64,000 nucleotides of DNA from Vitis vinifera (GCF_030704535.1 NC_081820.1:27137001-27201000), one strand, 5' to 3'. Shown: positions 1 to 12,318, counted from the stretch's first letter. Notes: generated by a model not told the origin, from the letters alone. Made by a program: numbers and translations.

Positions 1-389
1 AATTTCTCATCACATAACTCCAATACGAGTAATTATTTCCATCTAATCTGACACTAATGGATTGAAGAGAGTCATCTCTTTCACCAACCATGATCAACTA
101 ATAATCTTACCACAATATAATCCAAACAAAACAAAGCAAGCAAGAATATCAAATAATCGAACCTCCAAAATAGCTGCAAAAAAAACGTCTTCAAATTTGC
201 TTGCGAAACCACAAAAAAATAATAAATAAATAAATAAAACAAACAAACAAACAATACTTCAAAGTTGCCGAAAATCCTTTTTAAAACAAATTAAGATTGA
301 TAGAAGATCTTCGCGAAAAACCCCCCAAAATTTTTTTTGCCATGAAATCTTCTATCAAAGGCCCTATGTTGATCATTGCTCTAATACCA
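1..389 (-). mobile_element. Internal region of an LTR retroelement (left end outside window)
   Basis: Read on the minus strand, a primer-binding-like site TGGTATTAGAGC (378-389) lies directly inside the LTR at 390-571. The rest of this stretch is therefore the untranslated leader of an LTR retroelement continuing beyond the left edge. No gag or pol reading frame is visible in these bases. The TGGTAT(C/T)AGAGC form, complementary to initiator methionine tRNA, is typical of plant Copia elements, but superfamily cannot be settled without pol. Confidence 0.6.
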
Positions 390-571
390 TGTGAGATTTG
401 CAAAGACAAAGAAGAAGAAGAAGAAAAGAAAAAAGAAAACTAGGGTTTCATTGACAAAACGCTTAAGAAAGAGATTACATAAAAAGTTTTGTATAGGCTA
501 ACAAGAAAGCTAAAAGACTATTCTATCCTTATTGATGATAAGAAATAATTAAGCTAAAATACTATCTAACA
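390..571 (-). repeat. 5' LTR of a minus-strand LTR retroelement
   Basis: A 182-bp block with TG...CA ends. On the minus strand it begins TGTTAGATAGTATTTTAGC at 571 and ends ...TCACA at 390, directly next to a primer-binding site. The bases right of 571 (aagaccacc...) resume the last exon of the oligopeptide-transporter pseudogene, so the element appears to have inserted into that exon. The second LTR and the target-site duplication are outside the window. Confidence 0.65.
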
Positions 572-3500
572 AAGACCACCATAAACAATGTGGGTGTAGT
601 GTTCTTGCCACTTCTATTGATACTTTAAGATAACAAATTCAGAGGGGAAACCGACAATGATCAAACTAGTAAAGTTAACAGCAGAAGCTGAAAACATTAC
701 TGTTGTGGCACCAATATGAAATGCTTGTAGATATGGTAAATCATTCCCTCTTTGGAAAGACCTTATATGCAAACCAGAAAAGGAGAAAAGCAAGGGCTCC
801 ACTAAGAAGAACCAATTGACATATCGAGATTTCCAAAGGTTCCGCATCAAGTCCAGAGGTTGTCATTGGGCAACTTGGAGGTATCACAGAGGTTGGGCAT
901 GGCTCCCATCAACCACCATGCAATTATCAGGTATACATTTGTGATATAATTGTCTCTTGCACCTGAAATGCCATCAAGCTAGTTTTGAATTTCCTAATTT
1001 TATGATTAGCTTTTATATAGACATACTAGAATCTTGAGACGCAGAAGAAAAACTGGTTGTGCCATGAACATGTGAAAAAAACAAATATCTAGTAGGGTAA
1101 CACCTAGAGGGGGTTGAATAGGTGTTTGAACCTTTTAAACCCAAAATTGAATATTTTTAATTATTTAACTATCTCAATTCTGATGTAGTGAAGCCAAAAG
1201 AACAATAACACAAGAGAGACAGATTTTTTTATGTGGAAAACCTTCACACAAGGTGTGGAGATAAAAACCACAAGGTTAAAAACCTCGAATCAACAATCCA
1301 CTATATGAGAAAGTAGTACACAAAATTACCTAATAGATGTTATCCTTAGATACTCTCCAGAACCTATACTACAATCCACGTTTGCAACACAGCACCTTGT
1401 GTGCTCTAGTGGATCTCGCCTAAATGCTCGAAGGGATGCAAATCTCCTTCACAACTCAACAAATGGAAAGCTAAACATATTTGAGAGTTTTGGGTTAAGC
1501 ACAAATAATAATAACTTAAAAGTTTAGGCACATTAGTTCTTAAGAGAACTCTTCTAATCAACATATATAAGAGAAAACCTAGTAGACTTGGAATTAATTT
1601 AGAAACCATATTTTACTAAAAACAATTTAGAAACTTAAGAATTTTACAAAGATTTGGAAAAATGTTATATTTTAAATTCAAAAAGATTTGGAAAGATTTT
1701 CCTTTTAAAATTCTTAATTTAACTTCTTTCTTCAAATCTCTTTTCCAAATTCTTTAAAAGATTTGGAAAGATCCTCTTTTTTAAATCCTCAATTTAAAAT
1801 TCTTTTCCAAATTAATTTTATTATTTGGAAAGATTTTTCTTTTTAAATTCTTAATTTTAAATCCTCAATTTAAAATTCCTTTCCAAATTATTTTTATTTC
1901 TAATTTCTATAAGTCCATTTTATGTGTTTTATGTCATTATTTTCAAATAACTCAACCATACTTGTTTAATCTTGATTTGATTCTACAACAATCTTGAATC
2001 TTCAAAGGAGTTTAAATCACAAGAAAGTACATAGAGTTTTAAACTAGGATGGAGGAAACAAAATTGTCAACTTAATCTAAATAGTCTAATGCACTAACAC
2101 ATTGATTTAGGTGGAATCTTTGTGTAGCGGCCAGGCTTGAAATTTGCTAGAAAGGTTAAAGCTTGAGTCATGCTGATGTACCCATATAACTCGAAGCACA
2201 TGTCAGAGACCGGGTGCCCCAGGTACATATACCTAATAATATATTCTATTTTGATGTTCAAACCTGGTTGCTGCTCAACAACAGAGGATTGAACAAAGAG
2301 TACTAGTTTAAATTTCATCATTATATTTCTCATTACTTTTGCATATTAATTAAATTATGATTGGTTGTAGCAGTTGTGATAACAATTGGGAGGATGAAGA
2401 AGACAATAGAGCAAGCAAGCAAGAAAGAAAACCAAGGCAACTGAAGTTCCTTTTTGTAATACTCGCATGCAAACATAAAAGCAGCAATAGCCAACACAAG
2501 GGTGATGAGGAACGATCACATGATTACTGAATTGTACTTCTCAATAAGCAATGTATGTACATCTAACTTTTTCTCTCCATGTCCTTCTGTTTTGCTTCCA
2601 TATATCATTGTGTGCCACAGGTTCTAGTGATCTGTAGTTATTGATGGGGTCTATTATGCTAAAAAATGCAATGGAGTAATACTTGCAAGTTTACTTTAGT
2701 GGAGTAACAGGCCAAAAGGAGGTGCTTTAAGATGTTCACTTCTGGATTTAAAACTAAAATAAGCAGAATAACATAATGTGGTTCTAATTGGAACCATATG
2801 CTTTCTCTTTGCATTAAAGTTGCCAGCACCACTTATTAATTAAAAATTTTAGTGTAAGATGTGTTGACAAGTTCTTAAAGCTTGAGCTGTTAGGATTTGA
2901 GCTCATAATGTGTCTCATGCTCCAAACCTACTGGGGGAGGCACAGACACCAGTAGAGACTGTCAGTCAACCAGAGATTTAATTCCATGTTGGACAATTAA
3001 TTTTCCTAATATCTCATGTTCGAACAAGATGAAAATTATGTTCATAAAAAACGTCTTTTATACACTCATAAAGAATTTTATAGGATATATGTATGAATGT
3101 ATGTAAGCATATTTTACAGAAGCAGTGTATAAGTTTATACAGAAACCGCAAAAAACATTTGACCACTTATCTATTCTCAAATTAGGTGGTGGTTCACCTT
3201 CCATTGAAGAGTATGACATGGACAATGGTAGCAGAAAGTATGGCCAATCCAACTCCATAACTCGTAGCAATGAAGGTGCTGAGATACAGAAGCCCAGTCC
3301 TTGAGTAACTTCCTTGGCAAGATGAAACTTAGACATGAGGATACTTGAGATGTCATACCTGGAATATTTGACATGAGAAGGCTCTTGAGATATGGTAGGA
3401 AGTTCTTGTCACTGTAGACATTGAGCCACTTGTGTATCATTGTATACCTTATGAGGAAGAATCCAATAGCTATTTTGACAGTGCCAAACCAAGGGCTAGT

Positions 3501-3990
3501 TGGTGGACTCATGAGGTATGATGAAATTGTAGCCCAGTCAAACCCAATGGAGCCAATTCCAAGGCCCTCTAAGTTGGCCCTCAGCCAAGTTGTTGGACTT
3601 AGATGGACTTTGGAGCCAGCCAACAGACTCAAGAGAAGGATGTTAACTTATTAAAATGATAGCCAGAAATGACATAATAAGTGAAACAGCAGATAGAGAC
3701 CATTAGAAAGGACCAAGCCTGAATTGTGCCACCTTTAGGTCTTGTTTCCTCCTCATGTAGAGCTCTGTAGTATTCATTAGTTTGATTAAAAAAGTTTCTT
3801 GCTATGAAGACACCTTTTAGCATAAGAGCACCTGGGAGGTAAGCATAAAAATCATGGCAGGAATGAATTGGAGGCATCTCTCATAATATGAGTAGCAAAA
3901 ACAGTTTCAACACCAGAGTTTGCAAAAACAATGATCAAAACATGTTCCTTGACATTAAAGGGGCCGACTCCATGTCTATTTCTTCATCAA
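572..3990 (-). pseudogene. Oligopeptide transporter pseudogene (tandem duplicate)
   Basis: Decayed copy of the intact transporter at 5351-8841, in the same orientation and just downstream of it. Pieces homologous to its exons appear in order on the minus strand: exon 1 end (about 3840-3965, [12 protein letters not shown]), exon 3 (about 3150-3770, including ALHEEETRPKGG and [12 protein letters not shown]), exon 4 (about 2362-2620), exon 5 (2101-2270 plus 1060-1071) and exon 6 (about 572-930). Exon 2 is essentially missing. Sequence matching the short intron between exons 2 and 3 is still present (about 3780-3830), so this copy arose by DNA duplication and not from processed RNA. Frameshifts, stop codons, an insertion of about 1 kb in exon 5 and an LTR in exon 6 rule out a full-length product. 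Confidence 0.88.
1072..2100. mobile_element. Inserted repeat of about 1.03 kb splitting pseudogene exon 5
   Basis: In the intact gene exon 5 reads continuously through gccatgaacattgatctagg (about 6092-6111). In the pseudogene gccatgaaca ends at 1071 and ttgatttagg resumes at 2101, so the bases between are inserted. The insert has no coding capacity. It begins near a G-rich stretch (acctagagggggttgaatag) and contains internally repetitive AT-rich segments of the type aaaagatttggaaagat (about 1640-1890). I see no convincing terminal inverted repeat or target-site duplication, so its class is unknown; a non-autonomous transposon or LTR fragment is most likely. Confidence 0.6.
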
Positions 3991-5350
3991 TGTCGATTAT
4001 GAGGATGTTATGAGAATATTCATTATTCTTGTCAACTTCTATTAAAAAAGAACTACATCTTTATGATGTAGTGATACTTTTATAGATGAAACTATGTATA
4101 TGTATATAGAATTTTGAAATATTAGATTTTGCTGTCATAGTACTTCAACCAAAAGTTTAGGAAAGTTTGAATACTTGAAAAAGCAGCAAAGCATGAGAAA
4201 CTCCTCCAAATTGTTTAGAATCTGAAAAAGATTTGTCACCATCATTATTTGCAGATTTCATTTGGCTTTGACTCTAAGTGCTTTTGGTACAAAGCTGTTA
4301 CCTAATCACTTCTCTTCCATTATTTTGTTGATCTTAAATCTCTTGGTTAAATTGAATAATGTAAGCTTTTCATTGAATTACTCTGAAACGGTAACTTTGA
4401 CCAAAATCTTGGCCCTTGACCTCTGTAATGAGGTGAAGAAGGTAGGTATTAATCTCCTTTTTTCCTTTTTTCTTTTTTTCTTTCAGGTGCCTCATTCAAA
4501 ATGAGAAGTAGAAGAAACTCCCAACTTGGAGAAGATCACACTTTAATGGAGTAACTATTTTTTCATTGATAGCATAACATGAATAAATGATAATGCCATA
4601 CTAGACCAGATGCCTTCTCATTAAAGAGAGAGTTTGAAGAATTTAAGAGTGGATTGGGTATAGGTAAGGAAATAGAACAGATTGTTTCCAGCTACATCTC
4701 TTGAGAGGAAAGGAACGACAAATGTTTTTCTTCTACACGTTAACAAAACTCTTCAGGTTGCTATCACTGCTCAAACATGACATTGGAGGGCAATCACCAT
4801 TCCCAAGCTTGCAAAGAATGGAATGGAGAATAAGGTACTGATCAATTCCTTAATTACTATCTGAGTACAAGTCTAATCTGTCTCTTAAGCAGAAGTGGCT
4901 AAACAAAGTAAATCTAATCTACTAAGCCAAAAGAAAAACATACCTTTGGCTCTCTCGTGCCTTTTTCTTATGGATTTTGTAATGCTTCTTGTGAATAAAT
5001 TATCTTTAACAGTGAAATAATCTTGTCTCCTTTTTGCATTTATGATAAAAATAATGTATTTCATAGATCATTTGATGATAAAAAGACTACTTAATATATC
5101 TCTCTTTCTGCGCCAGGATATGATTGCCAAAGCAAATGAAACCATTGTTCAATTTGCACCAGTGAAGAGCAATTAAGTTTGGTACTTGCTATTTTGATTT
5201 GGCATTCATCTAAAAGGCTAACAAACCCAGTTATGTGCCTTCAGCATATCAGGAGTCACACATATAACAAAAGGCTAAACTATGTACATCTACAGAAGAA
5301 GAGAATAAAAGGTATTGTTTCAAATTATAGGGGTCAATCAAAAGGCTGTA
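3991..5350. other. Intergenic; probable 3' UTR of transporter at right
   Basis: No gene is supported. The right-hand part (roughly 5180-5350) probably holds the 3' untranslated region of the transporter ending at 5351. Two short plus-strand stretches (about 4757-4834 and 5117-5176) are bounded by AG and GT-like dinucleotides; the second reads DMIAKANETIVQFAPVKSN followed by a stop. They could be remnants of an unidentified gene, but the first contains an in-frame stop and I recognise neither. Confidence 0.4.
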
Positions 5351-8300
5351 TCAGAAAACAGGGCAGCCATCAACTACAATTCCTTTGGCAGTTGGGCATG
5401 AAGCCAAGGGGCATCCTTCTGGATTGTTTCCCCACCAGTCGATGCTAACATTCCTGGACCCGAGGGTAAGGAATATTAATATGGTCATGAAGGCAGTTCC
5501 AGCATCAAGACCACCAGAAACAACATAGTTATAGCGCTCCCACAACTTTGGTTTGTGCCTGAAGATTACAAATCCAGAGAGGAACCCAACAATGATCCAA
5601 CTCGTGAAGTTAACAGCAGAGGCTGGGGGCATCATTGCTGTGGAACCTAACAAGACTGGCATGTGGATAAGGGGAATCCATTTCTTTTTTGGGAATGCCT
5701 TGTGCATGAGCCAGACTAGGAGAGGGGCAATGGCTCCAAGCAGAAAGAACCAGTTGACATTCGAGTAGGCACCCAGGTTTCCAAAGATTCGGCGAGTGCC
5801 AATAAGCCCCCAAATAACAGAGGCATCGAAGAAGACATTGTCCATTGGGCATCTCCATGGACTGTCTGCAGGCAACATAGTGGTATCACAGAGGTTGGGA
5901 ATGGTTGCCATCAGCCACCAGGCAGTTATCACGTATACAATTACAGCCACAACTGTTCCTACCACCTGCAATACCAAGGTAGTTTAGCTTCAAAGTTTCC
6001 AGTTCAACTGTTCGCTTTTATGTAGAGTGGTATTATAATAATAATACCATTATTAGTCTTGAAACAGTGAAAGAATCAAAACTGACCTGTGCCATGAACA
6101 TTGATCTAGGTGGAATCTTCATGTAGTGGCCCAGCTTGAAGTCGGCCAGAAAGGTTAGAGCTTGAGTCATGCTGATGTACCCATAAACCTTGAAGCACAT
6201 GTTGGCAACAGGACGGCCTGGGTACATATATCCCATAACATATTCTGTTACAATGTTCAAACCTGGTGTCTGTTCACCGGCAACAAAAGATTGTTCATTT
6301 AAATTCCAAATAGCTACATTATTAGATTTTATTCCATTTAACTCAACTTCAGCTTATAAATTAAAGTTCAATTTCCTACCTGGTTTGTTGTAGCAGTGAT
6401 GATGCCGATTGGAAGGGTGAAGAAAAAGGCAATGGCACAAGCAAGCAAGACACCCCACCATGGCAACTGAAGTACGTCATTGTAATACTCACATGCAAAT
6501 ATGATAGTGGCAATGTTCACAACGTGGATCACAAAAAACCACCAATTGGGCACTGACTTGTACTTCTTCATAAGCCATGTATGTATATCCATCTTTTTCT
6601 CTCCAAAGGCACCTTTTGTTTGTTTCCATAGCTCACTGCATTTACCAGCTTAAAAGAGCTTTAGTTCATGTTATTGATGTTGATTTATTGCATAAAACAA
6701 ATGAAAATTGTGCTCATAAGACATCATTTACATGAATCATGAGTTTTAGAACATTTCTTTCTATAGCAGAAGGAACAGAGATTGGTTCTGATGTAACTTA
6801 AGTCTCAAAAACAATGATAGAAGGAAAGAACTAGAAGGAAAATCAGTTTTTGATCTAGAAAATATGATATAAACTATGAAGAAATTTAGGAACCAGCCAG
6901 TTCAATGTTTACCTGCCATTGAAGAGTGCGACATGGACAATAGTAGCAGAAAGTGTGGCAAACCCGAGACCATAGGTCATAGCAAAGAAGGTGCTCATAT
7001 TTAAAGGCCCACTCTTCACATATTGTTCTTTACTAAGATGAAAGTTAGAATCAATGATGCTTAAAATGTTATAACGTGAACCATTCGACGTGAAAAGCTT
7101 TTCAGAATATAGAGGGAAGTTCTTGGCATTGTAGACATTGCTCCAGTATGTGGCAGGTGTCATCACATACATCACTAGGCAGAATCCAAGGGCAACGTTG
7201 GCTGTGGCAAACCAGGGGCTAGCCAATGGACTCCCTAGATATGATGAAATCGTAGACCAATCCAACCCAATTGAGCCGATTCCTAGGCCTTCCAAGCCTG
7301 ACCCGAGTTGTTGCACCAGAATGGATTTAGGAGCAAGCCAACAGACCCAGGAGAAAGATGTTAACATGTTGATGAGATACCCAGGAGCCACATAGTATGT
7401 GAAACTGCAAATAAAGACTATGAGGAAGAACTGAGTCCGGGTTGTGCCGCCTTTAGGCCTCTTTTCCTTCTCATGTAGAGCTCTGAAATATTCATTAGGT
7501 TCATTAGAAAAGCTACTCAACCATAAAGACACCCTTTTCTTGGAGGAATAACCATCACAAAGACAAGGATACCTGAACAGTGAAACCTGAACCAGGTTAG
7601 AAGGCCACCACATCTCTCCCGGCTCAACCAGAAATTTCCGGAAAAGTCCTGCCCAGCCGAACCCCAACACCTAGAATTCATACAAAAAACTAGGTTAATG
7701 TTTGGTTCCTTGAAAAATTGAGGAAGAAAGCAAGAGCAAGAATGAAAGAAAAGAGAAAATGAAGGTAATATAAGTTTCTAGCTAATTTTAATTAACTTCG
7801 ATTTTCTTTCATGAAAATCATTTTGTTTGAAAAAAAATTTTCCCTCCTGGTTGAATATCATAGATTACTCCGTATCCCGAGGTTTGGATCCCCATGGAGA
7901 GTTTAAAGGGCTTGACCAAGAAAGGTTCCGGGGTTTAAAAAAAAAAAGGACACTTAAGTAATGATGATAACAGAAATCTGTCATAAAAGTTTAAAATTTA
8001 AAACAATAAAAATTTGTTAGCACCATTTGATCTCTACAACTGCAATAGAAAAAGAAAACTAGGAGCTTAAGAGTCAACTCAGTACACGACATATGAAGTC
8101 ATTTCCATGATATTTCAGGATCATGTCTTGAAATTTAACCTGAATTCATCTTGTATATTCCACTGACTTGTGAACATTCATGAATGATCCTGAAACTTCC
8201 TAAATTACAATAACATGATTCCCAGATCCCAGATTAGTTAGGCTAATAATTAAAACCGTTATAAAATCTTGGAAAACCAATACAACAAAATCGATAAAAT

Positions 8301-8841
8301 CATCAATAAAATCTTAAAAATCAATACTATTAACAATAAAAACTCACAAGAAATTTAAGAAAATTACCTGAGTGGTTGTCATAACAAGCAAGGCAGGAAT
8401 GAAAGTGAGGTTCCTCTTATACAGAAGCTTCACTGCAGTCAAGATATGAGTAGCATAAACAGTTCCAGCACCCGAGTTGGCGAAAATGGTGATCAAAACA
8501 TGCTCCTTGACATTAAAAGGCCCAGGATTAAGTGTAAACTCCCACCTAGAACCCTTTAAGAACACCCGCTTTGTGATCTTTTTGGCCATCAAATGGCCTA
8601 TAGGCACAACAGCAATCTGTGCAGATATTGATGAAATTATCAATGGCTGTGATCTGTACCAGAAGAACTGGTTCACAAAGGATAAAACAATACATGAAGA
8701 CAGACCCAGAACCCACATTCTGAAGGTGAGAACAGGAATAGTGGGATCATCAGTTTTAGGAACTGTGACATCCACTTGTTTGATAGGACACTCGTAGGAA
8801 ACTCCAGCCTCCATGGCTGCAGCTTCACCAATCTCAGCCAT
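5351..8841 (-). CDS. Oligopeptide transporter, OPT family, peptide-transporter clade
   Basis: Six exons: 8368-8841, 7573-7670, 6913-7482, 6380-6635, 6087-6269, 5351-5965. They total 2196 nt and encode 731 aa, the normal family length, and every junction is GT-AG with matching phase. OPT proteins are proton-coupled membrane transporters of small peptides, glutathione or metal chelates. Family signatures are present: [20 protein letters not shown] near the N terminus, [13 protein letters not shown] (about residues 95-107), [20 protein letters not shown] across exons 2-3 and [11 protein letters not shown] (KIPPR motif) in exon 5. Many hydrophobic helices are evident. The start [13 protein letters not shown] is the first ATG in frame. 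The second intron is only 90 nt and has no in-frame stop, so simple ORF callers fuse exons 2 and 3 with 30 foreign residues. Substrate and precise orthologue cannot be told from sequence. Confidence 0.95.
7483..7572 (-). other. 90-nt in-frame intron of the OPT gene
   Basis: On the minus strand the sequence is CTGTTCAG^GTATCC...TATTTCAG^AGCTCTACATG. Removing it restores the family-typical [12 protein letters not shown]; leaving it in adds 30 residues without a stop. A diverged version of the same intron is still visible in the neighbouring pseudogene at about 3780-3830. Confidence 0.85.
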
Positions 8842-9195
8842 GAATTTAGTGCTGGCTGTGAGGATACAAAGTGGTACTCTTCCTCTTCTTCCAGTTTAGT
8901 AGCCTTAGTTTCACACTGACCTCCACTACTTAAGTTTAGGTAGGCCAATCTCAGCCATTGAAAGTGTAAAAATTTTAAATTTTTAAATAAATTAATCATG
9001 ATGATCGCCATTCACATTTTCCTGAGTTAGATTCCATTTCGAATAACTGCTGTTGCAAAAGTTTTATCAAACATAGAATTGCGTTATTTATGACTCGGAA
9101 TGAAGCTTCTAAAATAAATGACAATTCACTAACTCTACGGAAAATAATTTTTAATTTCTTGAAAAGCAATTCAAACATAAGATAAAGAAAATGTC
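8842..9195. other. 5' flank of the OPT gene
   Basis: Presumed 5' UTR and promoter of the minus-strand transporter. An upstream open frame overlaps this flank in another phase but looks non-coding. No further element is identified. Confidence 0.35.
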
Positions 9196-9935
9196 TTCCT
9201 GAAAATTTGTTAGTTATTAGTTATATTAGTATAGACATGAAAAAACTCTCCATTCCATTCAATACTAGCTTGATATTTAGCGTGTGTTTGGTATTAATTT
9301 AAAAACAATGTTTTAATTTTTTTTAATATTTGAATGACAAAATTTTTGTAAGTGTTAAAAAAGTTATAAGCACTTCTAAAAATTACTACCAAACGGGTTC
9401 TTATCATAATAACAATCCATGGATGATTATCAAAACACTTCAAGTCTATTTGACATAGTATTTTAGGAAACAATTTGTTTTACCTTTTTAATATTTAAAA
9501 ATTACTTAAAGTTTACTTTACAGTGATTTTAGGAGATAGTTTTAACCTCTCTAATATTTAAAAATTATTCAAATTCCATACTTAAAATATCTTCAGGAAA
9601 ATTTGTTAATTATTAGTTATATTAGTACAGACATGAAAAAGACTCCTATTCCATTCAATTCTAGCTTGACATTTAGAGTGTGTTTGGTATTAATTTAATT
9701 TTTTTTTTTAAATGTTTTAAAATTATGATAAAAATTTTGGTAGTGTTAAGAAAGTTAGAAACACTTCTTAGAGTTACTATTAAACAGACTCTTAGTATAA
9801 TAATAATCCATGGATAATTGTCAAAACATTTCAAGTCTATTTGATAGTAATTTTAGAAAACGTTTTTTTTTTACCTTTTTAACATTTAAAAATTACTTGA
9901 AGTCTACTTGAAAGTGATTTTAATTTTAATTACAC
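9196..9935. repeat. Tandem duplication, about 400-bp unit, two copies
   Basis: Copy 1 starts near 9196 (gaaaatttgttagttattag) and copy 2 near 9596 (gaaaatttgttaattattag). They stay alignable through shared landmarks: gacatgaaaaa, gtgtgtttggtattaattt, aatccatggat, cacttcaagtctatttga or its variant, and aaaaattactt. Divergence is substantial, so the duplication is not recent. No coding potential. Confidence 0.75.
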
Positions 9936-10156
9936 TTTCGAGTTTAAATTTTTTATTTAGTCATTAACTACATTTATTTAATGCTAATGTGAGGAGATAA
10001 AAGATGATGATATGCGTAAGTTTTAAATTAGTATTGAATAGTTGCTCATTAAGGACGTTTATTTTATTATTGAGTTGATCAAGTTCTGTTCTAAGTGGTT
10101 GATTCTGAATCTATTGTTAGAATAAGGCAACTCTCTTATTATTTTAATAACTTAAT

Positions 10157-10181
10157 CCAGAATTAATTAATTAATTAATTA
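10157..10181. repeat. AATT microsatellite
   Basis: Short run of the AATT tetranucleotide within AT-rich intergenic DNA. Confidence 0.7.
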
Positions 10182-10579
10182 ATGGAGTTCAGAACGAAGA
10201 TGACTATTGGTATTGGGTGATGCGCTTTATTAGACAGACGATTGGATACGGAACGTAATGAAATTTGGCAGTCCTACCTATGTAGACTGGGTGGGTGATA
10301 ACTGATAAAGGTTTCGTCATCTAGAGCAGTTCTTTCGGATTTTTTTAATATTACCTTGTGCAATTCGGGGAAAAATAAGTCATAACGGCGCCGTTGTCCT
10401 TGAATCGTCGGCGCATTGACATTCAAGTTTTCAACTGCCAGCATTATTCGTTCCGCACGAATCGCTTTTTTATTAAAGAAAATTTTATGATATTGATGAA
10501 AGAATAGTATACACATCATAAATTAATGATTTAAATTAGCTTATTATTTTATGATATTAATGTACTTGTACATTTTTCT

Positions 10580-10834
10580 GGTCAATAGGCACTACGTCAA
10601 AGTTGCATCTCTTGCCATTATAACATTAGCCCCATCCCCACGTTGGTAGCCTCTATGATTCGAGCTTCACGCCAAATTCATTCAGTAGGCACCGGAATTT
10701 ATTGGAACCAGTTTGGTGTCCTTTTCATTTTTATGGTCACTAGGCACTCGCCAAAGTCGCATCTCTTGCCATCATAATCCTCACCCCCAGGTCGGGGGCC
10801 ATTATGAGTCAAGCTTCACGCCAAATTCATTCAT
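10580..10834. repeat. Direct repeat pair, about 105 bp each
   Basis: Copies at 10580-10685 and 10735-10834 share ggtcaataggcac or ggtcactaggcac, gcatctcttgccat, and end with cttcacgccaaattcattca. About 50 bp of unrelated sequence lies between them. They are GC-richer than the surroundings. Function unknown. Confidence 0.7.
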
Positions 10835-12318
10835 TAGAAATACTCAAATTTAATTAATTAATTAAACACCAGCGAAAATAAATAAAAAATAAAAGATACT
10901 TCCCAAAAAATAGTTATGTCATTGCACTCTCTAAATTAACTAAATACATTTAACCTTATTGGTTTGTAATTTCATCATTTATTTCCCTTATCTTTCTCAT
11001 TTAATATTGTCACTCACCTCCCCTCTAATTCAAAATAAAAGGTTTATTTGATAAATTTTCAAATCAATGAAAATTTGAATTCGTTTGATAGTAATTTTAA
11101 CAAATATTTTTAACATTTCTAACACTTGAATATTTTTATCATTTAAATATTAAAAAACTTAAAAATACTTTTCAAAATTAATATCAAACACAATCTTCGT
11201 TACCTTTCGTTAAAACCTCATGAGAACTAAATGAAATTATTCCAAAGAAAAAAAAAAACCCTCACACGGATCTCTAAAAAGAGCAATGTGATCTTTGTAC
11301 AGAGAACCTCATCCTCTGGGAATTATTAAAACTGCTAAGAGATAAAAGAAGTCAATAAAAGAAGGCTAAGAAAGGACAAAAAACTGAAAAGCAATGCGGT
11401 CCACCCGTGATCCACTCTGTCCATTAGAGTCGTCTTTGATCATCATTGATTCACATCTAGAAATTTGACTACCAAGCATTGCCCACATTTGCAATGGCCT
11501 CCAGTGCCGTAAGGACTTTAACATAGAACAATGCCCAGAAACCCCAATCTATCTCTCCCCTTCTCACCCAATCACAAATTCTCACATGATCAAAAAATCC
11601 CATTGCCCTATATTAGTTTATACTTGAATATCATCATTATACGTGGGTCTGATATCACCACTGAGACTCGTGTCCTTGTACCATCATTTAACGGTCTAGA
11701 TTGACCCATACACTTGAACAGCCCAGGGCCCCAGATCACAAAGATCGTTTATAGCCACAGGCCCCAACTAATTTCGAATTCGCTAAATCAAATCATAATG
11801 TTTAAACTAAGCCAAGTATATACGTTAATAAATAGAGAGACTAACAGAAGTGAGCGTGCCCTCCCAGAGCTCAGTTTTGAGGAATCAATCATAACATGTC
11901 GAAGGAATTAGAGGTATTCTGGGAATCAAAAGGGCAATGACGCAAGTAGTCATAATGGGCAGCTCAGATCAAGATAATAGAATAAAGGCTACAAGCCTAC
12001 AAGCGACTCTTTAAAGGGTGGTAATGGACTGCCCTCGGGTCCTTATCTACTAGTACCAACAGTATATTCTGGAAATCCATGGTGCTAGGTTTCCGTTGTC
12101 GATATTCAGCTCAACAGAAACAACATTATACCATCAAAAGAATTACAGTTGAAATACATAACCATCATCAACATCACTGTTCTAGCAACACAAAGGGTGA
12201 GAATATGAACAATAACAACTGTCAAAGATATTTCCCAAACAATACGGAGCTGATAGCTGTTATTGCTCCCACTCTTTCCCAACAATTGAAGTAACCATTT
12301 GAGGACATTAAACCCCGT
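10835..12318. other. Intergenic, nothing recognised
   Basis: AT-rich at left (10835-11280), more balanced at right. Short open frames here have no recognisable similarity or splice context. No RNA gene or element was identified. Confidence 0.4.
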
